Below, in pieces: positions 16,039 to 23,905 of a stretch of 64,000 bases of DNA. Made by a program: the position numbers and the translations under genes. The notes below the pieces were generated by a model. It was not told the origin of the DNA. It saw nothing but the letters and a program-made list of their open reading frames with translations, and searched no databases. The number at the start of each line of letters is the position of its first letter. Within the stretch, counting starts at the first letter, position 1. The DNA comes from Oleispira sp036960605 (GTDB lineage Bacteria; Pseudomonadota; Gammaproteobacteria; Pseudomonadales; Oceanobacteraceae), in NCBI GenBank assembly GCA_036960605.1, contig JBALXI010000018.1:1-64000 (forward strand). Reading direction: 5' to 3'.

Positions 16039-16266
16039 ATGGGCATCGTAAAAATATCAGAACAACTGCATGAAGAAATACGCAAGTCGAGTAGCGTGAT
16101 GACGCGCTCTATCAACTCACAAGCCGAGTTCTGGATGAGAATGGGCATGCTGGCCGAGATGAATCCTAGCCTAACGTATGCCGAGATCATTCAGCAGCAG
16201 CTAAAACAGCAAGAGTTTGATGTCAGTGTTTGCGACTTGCAGGTTGTCACCGGTGGTAAAAAATAG
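16039..16266 (+). CDS. ParD-like antitoxin-family protein
   Basis: 75 residues matching the ParD_like family (PF11903): MGIVKISEQLHEEIRKSS followed by SINSQAEFWMRMGMLAE. Family members resemble ribbon-helix-helix antitoxins. Here no ParE-type toxin follows; instead the stop codon is one base before a methionine aminopeptidase gene, and the two are surely cotranscribed. It may act as a DNA-binding autoregulator of this pair. The 15 C-terminal residues are poorly conserved-looking. Confidence 0.8.
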   Translation: MGIVKISEQLHEEIRKSSSVMTRSINSQAEFWMRMGMLAEMNPSLTYAEIIQQQLKQQEFDVSVCDLQVVTGGKK

Positions 16267-16267
16267 C

Positions 16268-17050
16268 ATGGGTCGTTCATCTACCGTCAATATTAAGAGC
16301 GTTGAAGAAGCCGATTTGATGCGTGAATCAGGGCGATTGTTAGCGCAAGTCTTTGCCATGCTGGATGATTTTGTCGTCAGTGGCATTACCACGCTTGATA
16401 TCGATACCAAGGTGGAAGACTTCATCGTTAATACCTTGCAAGCCCGCCCTGCCAGCAAAGGCCAATACGGCTACCAATACACGCTAAATAGCTCGGTCAA
16501 TGAAGTGGTATGCCACGGTGTGCCCAATAACCACAAAGTATTGAAACCTTCGGATATTGTTAATGTCGACATCACGTTAGAGAAGAATGGTTTTATTGCC
16601 GACTCTAGCAAGATGTATGTTTTAGAAGATGCGAGCCCACAGGCTAAGCGTTTAGTGAAAACGACCTATGAAGCATTATGGAAAGGTATCAACGTGGTGA
16701 AGCCGGGGGCAACGTTAGGTGATATCGGTAACGCTGTGCAACGTCATGCCGAAGCCGCGGGCTATAGTGTCGTGCGTGAATACTGCGGTCACGGAATAGG
16801 CCGAGAGATGCATGAAGAACCGCAAGTTATGCATTATGGTAAAGCAGGTTCTGGCTTAGTATTAGAAGCGGGCATGACGTTTACGATTGAGCCGATGATT
16901 AATCAGGGCATTAGAAAAACAAAAACACTCAAAGACGGCTGGACGGTGGTGACTAAAGATAAAAAATTATCGGCGCAGTGGGAGCATACTATTTTGGTGA
17001 CGGAAACGGGTTATGAAGTTTTAACGCTAAGGGCAGAAGAGAAAGGGTAG
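16268..17050 (+). CDS. map: Type I methionine aminopeptidase (accessory copy)
   Basis: 260 residues from ATG 16268, chosen because the aminopeptidase fold begins there and a GGTGG element lies upstream; the frame is open further 5' inside the ParD-like gene. All metal-site residues of type I enzymes are present: His in VVCHGVPN, two Asp in VNVDITLEKNGFIAD, His in CGHGIGREMHEEP, Glu in FTIEPM and Glu in QWEHT. The enzyme removes N-terminal Met from nascent proteins. Housekeeping map usually sits beside rpsB; pairing with a ParD-like gene suggests a second, separately regulated copy. Confidence 0.92.
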   Translation: MGRSSTVNIKSVEEADLMRESGRLLAQVFAMLDDFVVSGITTLDIDTKVEDFIVNTLQARPASKGQYGYQYTLNSSVNEVVCHGVPNNHKVLKPSDIVNVDITLEKNGFIADSSKMYVLEDASPQAKRLVKTTYEALWKGINVVKPGATLGDIGNAVQRHAEAAGYSVVREYCGHGIGREMHEEPQVMHYGKAGSGLVLEAGMTFTIEPMINQGIRKTKTLKDGWTVVTKDKKLSAQWEHTILVTETGYEVLTLRAEEKG

Positions 17051-17100
17051 TCTTTAGCACGTTAAACTTGAAAAATTATGAAGGAAAATAAATTAGTCAG

Positions 17101-17949
17101 ATGATTAAGATAATAGCCCAAGGACGATTAGGGAATCACTTATTTCAGTTTGCAGTTGCCAAGCATTTAGCCATGAAACACGATACCGAGGTTGTGTTTT
17201 TAATACCTAGAAAGAAAAGCAGCCAGGTTATGATGCGGTTGCTAGCAGAGTTTAATCTTACTGGGGTTAAGTTTAGTGCCCGCTTTCATGATGAATCTCA
17301 AAAGAGACCGAGCCTCTATTGGTCTGACTTTGAGACTAAATTATTTAAAGAAAAGCAGTGGGCATTCGATTCAGAAGCTCTAGAGGTAAGGGATGAAGTA
17401 TTTTTAGAAGGTTTTTTTCAGAGTGAAAAATATTTTAAGGACATTGAACCTACGATCCGCCAGGAGTTGAGTTTCAACAAACCGCTAGGTGCAGAGCTAG
17501 GGAATATTTATAGGGAAAAAATACAAACCACAGAATCGGTTAGTGTGCATATACGCCGTGGTGATTATTTAGAGTCAGAATTACATCATGTTTGTGGTAT
17601 TGATTATTTTAAGAGATCGATCGAATATATTAAATCTAAGATAAATCATCCTCAGTTTTTCTTTTTTTCAGATGATATATCGTGGTGCATCGAGAACTTT
17701 AGTCATGAGGATGCGACCTTCGTCGATATTGAAGGTGCTGATGATAATCCCGTTATTGACTTGCAGTTGATGAGTCTTTGTCAGCATAATATTATTTCAA
17801 ACAGTTCTTTTTCTTGGTGGGCCGCTTGGTTAAATGAACATCAAGAAAAAATAGTCGTATCCCCCAATCGATGGTTTAACCATGAGAATTTAAGCGCTCA
17901 AGGAATGAAGGATACAGCTCTGAATGAGTGGGTTAAAATACCAGCTTAA
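17101..17949 (+). CDS. GT11 alpha-1,2-fucosyltransferase-like glycosyltransferase
   Basis: 282 residues. GT11 features are evident: the N-terminal GRLGNHLFQFAVAKHLA, the donor-binding motif VSVHIRRGDYL at about residues 148-158, and the C-terminal NSSFSWWAAWL. Such enzymes transfer fucose from GDP-fucose to galactose in O-antigens, capsules or glycans. It stands alone: no sugar-nucleotide or polysaccharide genes adjoin it, and it is 50 bp after map. It is AT-richer than map and may have been acquired separately. Confidence 0.88.
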   Translation: MIKIIAQGRLGNHLFQFAVAKHLAMKHDTEVVFLIPRKKSSQVMMRLLAEFNLTGVKFSARFHDESQKRPSLYWSDFETKLFKEKQWAFDSEALEVRDEVFLEGFFQSEKYFKDIEPTIRQELSFNKPLGAELGNIYREKIQTTESVSVHIRRGDYLESELHHVCGIDYFKRSIEYIKSKINHPQFFFFSDDISWCIENFSHEDATFVDIEGADDNPVIDLQLMSLCQHNIISNSSFSWWAAWLNEHQEKIVVSPNRWFNHENLSAQGMKDTALNEWVKIPA

Positions 17950-17954
17950 AGTAA

Positions 17955-18518
17955 TTAGGCGTAATTCACTTGATACTTAAGCTGAATATAATCATTTGGG
18001 AATGCTTGGGCTTGAGCATTTTCAAGTGAGACATCATTTGCCAGTTCAGAAAATAGAGGAATCCCTTTGCCTATTAAAATAGGTACCTGAGTCAGGGTCA
18101 GCTCATTGATTAATTTTAAATTGATGAACGTTTGAATCGTTTTCCCACCATCAATATAAGCGTGTTTAAAACCATCCTGTTCAAGTTTATTGACCAACTT
18201 ACGAATGTCCCCAGAATACATTTCAACTCGGCCTTTAATCCCCGCAGGCGCTTCTTTCAGTGTATTACTTAATACGATGATGTGAATGTCACCATAAGGC
18301 CATTGTTCATCTGACAGATTCATCCCAGCAATAACTTCCATGCATTTTCGGCCCATGATCATGCAGTCAACAGACGCTATGAATTGATTAAAGCCCATAT
18401 CGGCATTATCCCCCATATTCGCTGCTGGCTTGCCTGAGGTATGTAGCCATTCAACATTGCCATCTTCTCTAGCGATAAAACCATCGGCACTGGTGGCGAT
18501 AAATACGGAACACTTCAT
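17955..18518 (-). CDS. DHFR/RibD-C family reductase
   Basis: 187 residues from the ATG at 18518, where the fold begins (MKCSVFIATSADGFIA) and an AAGG element lies upstream; a longer open frame exists. The RibD C-terminal/dihydrofolate-reductase-like fold is shown by MIMGRKCMEV, IIVLSNTL and AYIDGGKTIQTFI. These stand-alone proteins are NADPH-dependent reductases with mostly unknown substrates. It converges with the fucosyltransferase gene, with 5 bp between the stop codons. Confidence 0.88.
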   Translation of the reverse strand: MKCSVFIATSADGFIAREDGNVEWLHTSGKPAANMGDNADMGFNQFIASVDCMIMGRKCMEVIAGMNLSDEQWPYGDIHIIVLSNTLKEAPAGIKGRVEMYSGDIRKLVNKLEQDGFKHAYIDGGKTIQTFINLKLINELTLTQVPILIGKGIPLFSELANDVSLENAQAQAFPNDYIQLKYQVNYA

Positions 18519-18612
18519 AGGGTTAACCTTAAGCAATACAATGGGGATGATGAACAATATAGAAGTTTGTTAATACGATCACAAATCCTTTTGTGATCGC
18601 AGTGGGCAAGAT

Positions 18613-19356
18613 TTACTTAAGTGTATCCATCAAATCAATCATAAATTCAGCGTCTTCTTGTTCCATGGTAGAAAAAGAAGGGATGCCGATGCTCGATAAA
18701 ATATTATTACCGGCATCGCTCAAGGTTAATTCACACAGTGCTTGTGATAATTCACGATGAATACTTTGGCTTTTTTCCGACGCGGCAAAGATAGGGTGGA
18801 TGACACTAATCTCACTGCTAATCAACGGGCGTAGTTGATCTTTAATAATCTTCGATAGTTTGTCGTAGATCGCTTTCGGTAAAAAGGCGATATCCGCTTC
18901 CCCTTTTAATACCTGCTTAGCGGCAATGATAAAACTGCTGCAGTCGATATTAATACTATTACCCGCATCGATATCGGCAGACTCCAGTAATATCATTGCG
19001 ACCAAGTTGGTTGCAGGATCATTTGCTGTCGCAATTTTCACTCCGGATTCTAAGTCCGTTAGTGCTTGTGCCTTGAAATCGTCTTTGCAAATAATGACGA
19101 TTTCATTGGCGCTATCGTCTGGTTTATTCAGCGCACTAAAGCCTAAGTCACGAATCAATAATGTAGCGTCATAAGGGTTGGCATAAATGAAATCGATTTC
19201 ATCTTTTTCAAAGGCTAAGCGTTGGCTATCGAAGTCGTTATACATTTCAATATGCATCGCAATATCGAGTTTCTTCTGCAAATAAGTATTGAGAATATAC
19301 CAGCCTGACATCGCAGCAGCGGGCGTGGTTGGGCAAATGCTTAATGTATATTTCAT
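18613..19356 (-). CDS. Cytoplasmic PhnD-like ligand-binding protein of a GTPase signalling operon
   Basis: 247 residues with the fold of phosphate/phosphonate-type periplasmic binding proteins: an N-terminal KYTLSICPTTPAAA strand, IDFIYANPYDATLLI, GVKIATANDPATN and the second-lobe GEADIAFLPKAIYDKL. It lacks any signal peptide, so it should act in the cytoplasm as a ligand sensor rather than in transport. Its start overlaps the stop of the PAS-protein gene (ATGA), implying translational coupling. It is the last gene of the six-gene signalling operon; no permease or ATPase gene is nearby. Confidence 0.85.
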   Translation of the reverse strand: MKYTLSICPTTPAAAMSGWYILNTYLQKKLDIAMHIEMYNDFDSQRLAFEKDEIDFIYANPYDATLLIRDLGFSALNKPDDSANEIVIICKDDFKAQALTDLESGVKIATANDPATNLVAMILLESADIDAGNSINIDCSSFIIAAKQVLKGEADIAFLPKAIYDKLSKIIKDQLRPLISSEISVIHPIFAASEKSQSIHRELSQALCELTLSDAGNNILSSIGIPSFSTMEQEDAEFMIDLMDTLK

Positions 19357-19841
19357 GCTTGCTCTTGCTCCAGTAGCTGGCGGTATTGTTCTTCTGCCAG
19401 TGCTATCTTTTTAGCAGAAGGTTGGCGACGAACTGAAGATAATCCCACCATTTCGCCATTACGAATATTAGCGATGACGGTCGCATTAACCCAATAATAG
19501 CCGCCGTCTTTACGCAAGTTCTTAACATAACCCTGCCATTTTTTACCGCGACTGGCGGTCTCCCAAATTTCTTTGAAGACCGCTTTGGGCATATCAGGAT
19601 GACGTAAAATAGCATGCGGTTGGCCGACGAGTTCGCTCTCAGGATAGCCAGACATATCGACAAAGGCTTGGTTCATGTGAGTGATGTTGCCTGCTAAATC
19701 GGTGCGAGAAACAATTAATTTTCCTGCCGGAAAGGGCGTTTCTATTGCGGTGACATAGACGGTGCGTGGCGGATTATTAAAGTGTTGTAAAAGATACTCT
19801 TTATAGTCGCCAATAATGTGTTCGGGTGACATGTTGCCCAT
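19353..19841 (-). CDS. Aer-like PAS domain protein
   Basis: 162 residues that are essentially one PAS domain (about 25-140), closest in style to the sensor of aerotaxis receptors: LIVSRTDLAGNITHMNQAFVDMSGY, GQPHAILRHPDMPKAVF, GYVKNLRKDGGYYWVNATV. Aer PAS domains bind FAD and sense redox state. No transmitter, GGDEF or methyl-accepting domain is attached, so it must signal through a partner. A good AAAGGA ribosome binding site precedes the ATG. It sits between the roadblock gene and the coupled PhnD-like gene. Confidence 0.9.
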   Translation of the reverse strand: MGNMSPEHIIGDYKEYLLQHFNNPPRTVYVTAIETPFPAGKLIVSRTDLAGNITHMNQAFVDMSGYPESELVGQPHAILRHPDMPKAVFKEIWETASRGKKWQGYVKNLRKDGGYYWVNATVIANIRNGEMVGLSSVRRQPSAKKIALAEEQYRQLLEQEQA

Positions 19842-19864
19842 GATAGTTCCTTTTAGAATAAGAC

Positions 19865-20227
19865 TTAAAGTACGCTGGCGACGTCGGCAACAGCACGTTT
19901 TACATCTAAGAAAATTAAGCCGAGTTTAGCGCTAGATTTAGTCATCACGGTTAATACGGCGTCATGACCTACGTGGGTCATTAAAATGTAGCCGTTAGCG
20001 CCTTTGATTAGCACTTGTTCGAGTTCGCCACGATCAAGTTCTAATGCCGTGCGGTCACCGAGGGATAGCATGGCGGCGCTCATGGCACCGACGCGATCTT
20101 CGTCAACGGATTTCGGTAATAGAGAGGCAATCACAAGGCCGTCGGTAGAAATAATGGCGGATGCTTCAATGTCAGATGAGCTGCTATTTAAGTCAGCCAA
20201 AATAGAGGTGATGCTTTCTTCGCGCAT
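19865..20227 (-). CDS. Roadblock/LC7 protein (MglB-like)
   Basis: 120 residues forming a single roadblock/LC7 domain (DIEASAIISTDGLVIASLLP, AAMLSLGDRTALELDRGELEQVLIKGANGYILMTHVG, LTVMTKSSAKLG). Such proteins regulate small Ras-like GTPases; MglB activates MglA, and roadblock proteins are part of Streptomyces conservons. The COG2229-type GTPase two genes upstream is the likely partner. A GGA-type ribosome binding site is present, and the gene lies 23 bp from the PAS gene. Confidence 0.9.
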   Translation of the reverse strand: MREESITSILADLNSSSSDIEASAIISTDGLVIASLLPKSVDEDRVGAMSAAMLSLGDRTALELDRGELEQVLIKGANGYILMTHVGHDAVLTVMTKSSAKLGLIFLDVKRAVADVASVL

Positions 20228-20263
20228 GAATGTTCCTAATATCTGTATAAATTTAACAATAAG

Positions 20264-20884
20264 TTATGAGTAGCGCTGGCTGAGTAGCCAGATCAATTGA
20301 GTAAAGCTATCTTGCTGAATCTGGGCTTGGCCCTGGATCGCAAGAATGAAAATTTGTTGTTTAAAATGAATGGGTAAAAAACGCATCTGAGTATTACCTT
20401 CTTCATCGGCAATGCTGATAGAAGAAGCGTGGGTACCACTGAATTCGTTGATATTATGCTGACGCTTTGCTTGTAGCCCAGATATCTCAATGGCTAATAC
20501 CGCCGCTTGTTCCGCTTGGTCAATATCAAAACCGGCATAAGCGATGAGGAAGCCTTCTTGATCACATAATAGGGAATGTTGGGTATCTGACAGTTGAGCT
20601 AAGCGTTTTGCTAAATTCAATTCAAATGATTGGCCTTTTAATTCAGTTGGAAAATCAGCGGCAGTAATATAGCCCTGATTGAATAGCGCGATGACTTGTT
20701 GAAAGGCCGGAATATCAGAGTCTGTTTTTAAGGCAGCAAGATAATCTTTTAATTTAGGCGTGATCGCATTGTTTAATAATAACTGTAACGCAGCTCTTTC
20801 AGCATTCACTTGTGATGAGGCCGTGGAAAAGTGAGCACCGAGATTGGTCAGATGAATATACTGGTTGAATGTTGGATAATTCAT
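20264..20884 (-). CDS. Unknown protein of the GTPase signalling operon, possible roadblock-like C half
   Basis: 206 residues, no signal peptide or membrane segment. The N-terminal 100 residues look helical; the C-terminal half (HSLLCDQEGFLIAYAGFDIDQAEQAAVLAIEI and later RFLPIHFKQQIFILAIQG) has the strand-helix rhythm of a roadblock domain, though diverged. It could be a second regulator or adaptor for the neighbouring GTPase. An AGGA ribosome binding site precedes it. It lies 11 bp after the GTPase gene and 36 bp before the roadblock gene. Confidence 0.75.
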   Translation of the reverse strand: MNYPTFNQYIHLTNLGAHFSTASSQVNAERAALQLLLNNAITPKLKDYLAALKTDSDIPAFQQVIALFNQGYITAADFPTELKGQSFELNLAKRLAQLSDTQHSLLCDQEGFLIAYAGFDIDQAEQAAVLAIEISGLQAKRQHNINEFSGTHASSISIADEEGNTQMRFLPIHFKQQIFILAIQGQAQIQQDSFTQLIWLLSQRYS

Positions 20885-20895
20885 TAATAATCCTA

Positions 20896-21438
20896 TTAAA
20901 CCATGGGGTCAATTGAAAGAATCAAGGCTTCTAGTAGCGTATTCATGTCGTCTTTATTGCGTGCGTCGACTTCAAATATTGCAATGGATAAGTCATCGTC
21001 CTCGAGCTTTTTATAAATAGCATCCCAGGGAATTAAGTGGTCGCTAGCAGTAAGAAGGTCACTGCGGGTTAAGCCAATGACCACCGAGTTGGTCTTCGCG
21101 AATTTTGAAAAAGCGCTTAAGTACGTATCGATATCGTCTATGACGGATGATACGCTGCAATCGATTAACAGGACCAGCCCTAGTGCTCCTTGCGCTAATA
21201 TTTCCCACATAAAATCAAAACGTTGTTGGCCCGGTGTGCCATAAAGGTGAACCGTCGTTTCAGCATCTAAATTAATACGGCCATAGTCCATGGCGACGGT
21301 TGTATTTTCTTTTATTTCTTTAACCTTGTCCGTTGCACGCGCTTCTGTCGCCACCACATCAATATCACTCAGCGATTGTATGGACGTTGTTTTGCCAGCG
21401 CCGACGGGGCCAGAAAAAATAATTTTATATTGGCGCAT
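20896..21438 (-). CDS. Small Ras-like GTPase, COG2229 type (MglA-related)
   Basis: 180 residues. Walker A is GPVGAGKTT at about residues 10-18, the G3/switch II segment is YGTPGQQRFDFMW, and the G4 position reads LTRSD in place of NKxD. The fold and length match the COG2229 GTPases found with roadblock proteins in conservons and related modules. It probably cycles between GTP and GDP forms to drive an output, controlled by the roadblock protein. The altered G4 motif may weaken guanine specificity. It lies 5 bp after the receiver-like gene. Confidence 0.9.
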   Translation of the reverse strand: MRQYKIIFSGPVGAGKTTSIQSLSDIDVVATEARATDKVKEIKENTTVAMDYGRINLDAETTVHLYGTPGQQRFDFMWEILAQGALGLVLLIDCSVSSVIDDIDTYLSAFSKFAKTNSVVIGLTRSDLLTASDHLIPWDAIYKKLEDDDLSIAIFEVDARNKDDMNTLLEALILSIDPMV

Positions 21439-21443
21439 TAGGG

Positions 21444-22448
21444 TTATGCTCGCTTCAAACGGTTAAGTAATTTTCTAAATAGCGCACTGTTAGTGTTTTC
21501 AGTTTTGAACGGTATTATTTCAGCAATACCATTAGATTGTTGCGCTAGGTTGCTATCAATAGCCGCCGTTATAAAGCTGCAAACATGTTCAATGGGAATA
21601 GACAGCTGTCGAGCTATGTTGTTGATGTTGTTCGGTGATTTTGACCATAGTCCGGCTATTTTCAGCGCTGATTCAGGCTGGCTCCAACGCGTTAGATTAG
21701 GCCATTTTTTTAACTGGTATTGCGCATCGTCCGCCATGTTTTTTGGCAGCCTTCCGCGTGAGCATAGTATTGCAACTTCCCAAGATAACTCTGGCAAAGC
21801 GATCGTTGTATCATCTGGGTTGTCAGAAACTAAGGTGATTTTTTTAATATCACAAAGCTGATCGGTTAACGGAAATTGGCACAAGGTTCTTAGACGTTTT
21901 TTGGCAAAGTTCAAACGAGCGATATTTTTATCAGCGTATATTTCTACTCGATATTGTTGAATCGAGATTAATACGGGCGTATTTTTTTTATCACTGAGCT
22001 GTATCGCTTTTCGCAGCATGCCTTGAAATGTCGTACTGGGATCGTAAGATAAAGTAATCGATTTTTGTTTATTGTCAGGCGCACGTTCTTCATTAATGGC
22101 TGATTTTTTTAATGCTTTATTGTTCTCAAGGTCACTGGCTGTTTTGAGCTCTTTTATTTTTTCCGCAGAGCGAAGGATTTCAACACCGGTAAAAGGCTTT
22201 TGTATCTGAATGACGGATGAGGGAATATCAGTTTGCTGTGATAGTGATAGCGTAATTAACTTTGTTTCACTATTTTGGTAGTGAGATAGGTATTGCTTAC
22301 CCTGGGTATTATCGATATCAATAATCAAAACGTCGGGCATTAAATCATCGCTTAAAACAAGGTGGTTTTTACCCTTAGTTTTAATAAACCCGGCTAGGGT
22401 TTTCTGGGATGATGGACTCATGGCTAAAAGTTGAACGGAAAGTAGCAT
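21444..22448 (-). CDS. Receiver-like protein with extra domain, head of the signalling operon
   Basis: 334 residues. The first 100 resemble a CheY-type receiver: PDVLIIDID puts Asp44 at the phosphoacceptor place, LITLS supplies the hydroxyl residue and IQKPF the conserved Lys-Pro. The acidic pair near the N terminus is absent, so it may be a pseudo-receiver. A middle region of about 150 residues is unfamiliar, and near the C terminus NNINNIARQLSIPIEHVCSFI looks like a helix-turn-helix. It could be a regulator or an effector of the GTPase module. It is the first gene of the operon, with about 230 bp of non-coding DNA upstream. Confidence 0.75.
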   Translation of the reverse strand: MLLSVQLLAMSPSSQKTLAGFIKTKGKNHLVLSDDLMPDVLIIDIDNTQGKQYLSHYQNSETKLITLSLSQQTDIPSSVIQIQKPFTGVEILRSAEKIKELKTASDLENNKALKKSAINEERAPDNKQKSITLSYDPSTTFQGMLRKAIQLSDKKNTPVLISIQQYRVEIYADKNIARLNFAKKRLRTLCQFPLTDQLCDIKKITLVSDNPDDTTIALPELSWEVAILCSRGRLPKNMADDAQYQLKKWPNLTRWSQPESALKIAGLWSKSPNNINNIARQLSIPIEHVCSFITAAIDSNLAQQSNGIAEIIPFKTENTNSALFRKLLNRLKRA

Positions 22449-22679
22449 GCTGTCTCTTCACTAAAACTGCGTCTCGTTAGGTAACGTCGACAATAATAAA
22501 GGCGAAGAGAATAAGGGAAATTACAATCTTATCAAATGATAATAAATATTATTTGAAGGATTTATCAATAAAATGACATGGATCAATAAATGAAAGCTAA
22601 GTCATTGAAGAAGTGTCAGGATTTATTGCTAGATAGATTAAATATTACTCTATCTAGTTGTTATTTATGGTTATTTTTC

Positions 22680-22991
22680 TTACTGATAGAAGCGCAGTAA
22701 GAAAAATAACGCCATGCTCAATACCGTGGTTAGCAGAGTATTGTGCGTAGTGATGGCGAGAATAATCGCCACGACGGCAGATATTAGATAATGGTTATCC
22801 AGGCTAATGCTCAACTCATGTTGTTGAATAAAGACAATCGGGGCCCAGATTGCAGACAGCACCGCAGGGGCAGAGTAACTCAAGAACTTAAGTATATTGG
22901 AGCTCAGTTTCAGCGGTAAGCGAGGTTCTAAAAACAAGTACCGACTGCAGAATATAATGGCGGCCATGAGCAATATCGTTAAGGTAATCAT
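22680..22991 (-). CDS. azlD: AzlD branched-chain amino acid exporter small subunit
   Basis: 103 residues with four predicted membrane helices and the family pattern (CSRYLFLEPRLPLKLSSNILKFLSYSAPAVLSAIWAP). AzlD works with AzlC to export branched-chain amino acids or analogues. The ATG overlaps the azlC stop codon (ATGA), so the two are translationally coupled. Confidence 0.92.
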   Translation of the reverse strand: MITLTILLMAAIIFCSRYLFLEPRLPLKLSSNILKFLSYSAPAVLSAIWAPIVFIQQHELSISLDNHYLISAVVAIILAITTHNTLLTTVLSMALFFLLRFYQ

Positions 22992-23716
22992 TCACCTTCC
23001 CCCGTCGCTTTGGCATACAAGCTTCCGCACGCCATGCCTAATAACGAGGCGATTAATAATCCGGATGGAACTTGAAACAGCTCGCACACCACAGAGCAAA
23101 CCAAGCTGACCAAGACACAGATTAAAATAGAAGGGCGATTAATTTGTGGGGTTACGATGGCAATGAACGTAGCGGCAATAGCAAAATCGAGACCCCAGCT
23201 CTCTAGGTTCGGTATGTTGTGACCAATTAGAATCCCCGCCGCGGAAGCAATATTCCAGGTTAGATAAAAACTCAAACCGCCGCCGAGTGCGTACCAAGGA
23301 TTTAAAGGCTGGTTGGCTTGGTCTTTATTTTTGGCAATGATGGCAAAAAGCTCATCGGTTAATAGAAACCCTAAGCTTAAGCGCCACTTGAGCGGCAGTG
23401 GACTGATTTGTGCTCGCATCGCCATGGAATAAAGCAGATGCCGTGAAGTAATCAAAAGAGTCGTTATTAAGATACTGGTCAGACCGATACCCGCTTTAAT
23501 CATACCCACAGCCACAAGCTGAGCAGCCCCGGCAAAAACGATGGCTGACATGGCTTGGCTTTCAAACGGACTTAAGCCTGCATCTAAGGCAAGAGATCCT
23601 GCCAATATGCCCCAAGGAATCACGGCGATGCTTAACGGCATTACGGCTAAGGCACCGGCGAGCCAAGCTTTCCAATTTGAAGAATACGGTTTTGCTGAAG
23701 ATTTTTGCGACGACAT
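22988..23716 (-). CDS. azlC: AzlC branched-chain amino acid exporter large subunit
   Basis: 242 residues from the ATG at 23716, nine codons inside a longer open frame; the hydrophilic N-terminal tail makes the choice uncertain. The AzlC pattern is clear: MPLSIAVIPWGILAGSLALDAGLSPFESQAMSAIVFAGAAQLVAVGM and LLTDELFAI. About six to eight membrane helices. Together with the coupled azlD gene it forms a two-subunit inner-membrane exporter. No adjacent Lrp-type regulator is seen. Confidence 0.92.
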   Translation of the reverse strand: MSSQKSSAKPYSSNWKAWLAGALAVMPLSIAVIPWGILAGSLALDAGLSPFESQAMSAIVFAGAAQLVAVGMIKAGIGLTSILITTLLITSRHLLYSMAMRAQISPLPLKWRLSLGFLLTDELFAIIAKNKDQANQPLNPWYALGGGLSFYLTWNIASAAGILIGHNIPNLESWGLDFAIAATFIAIVTPQINRPSILICVLVSLVCSVVCELFQVPSGLLIASLLGMACGSLYAKATGEGE

Positions 23717-23905
23717 AAAATTAGAACTTAATGATAAAAACAATAGGGCGTCATGATAACCGATGTGGGTATTTGCAAGCGGTACAGTTAGGCCCCATTT
23801 TAGGGGTACAGCGAGTCACTTACTTAGAGCTCTGATTTAAGGCGAGGTCGTGAATCTCAAACTATACTCTTAGGGAGCTAATATTCGCTGAGAGCATCGC
23901 TACGC

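Noticed and set aside
15903..16190. Minus-strand open frame opposite the ParD-like gene
   Set aside because: Composition is not protein-like and it overlaps the well-supported ParD-like gene.
18613..19356. PhnD-like protein as part of a phosphonate ABC transporter
   Set aside because: No signal peptide, no permease or ATPase genes; it is coupled to a PAS protein gene instead.
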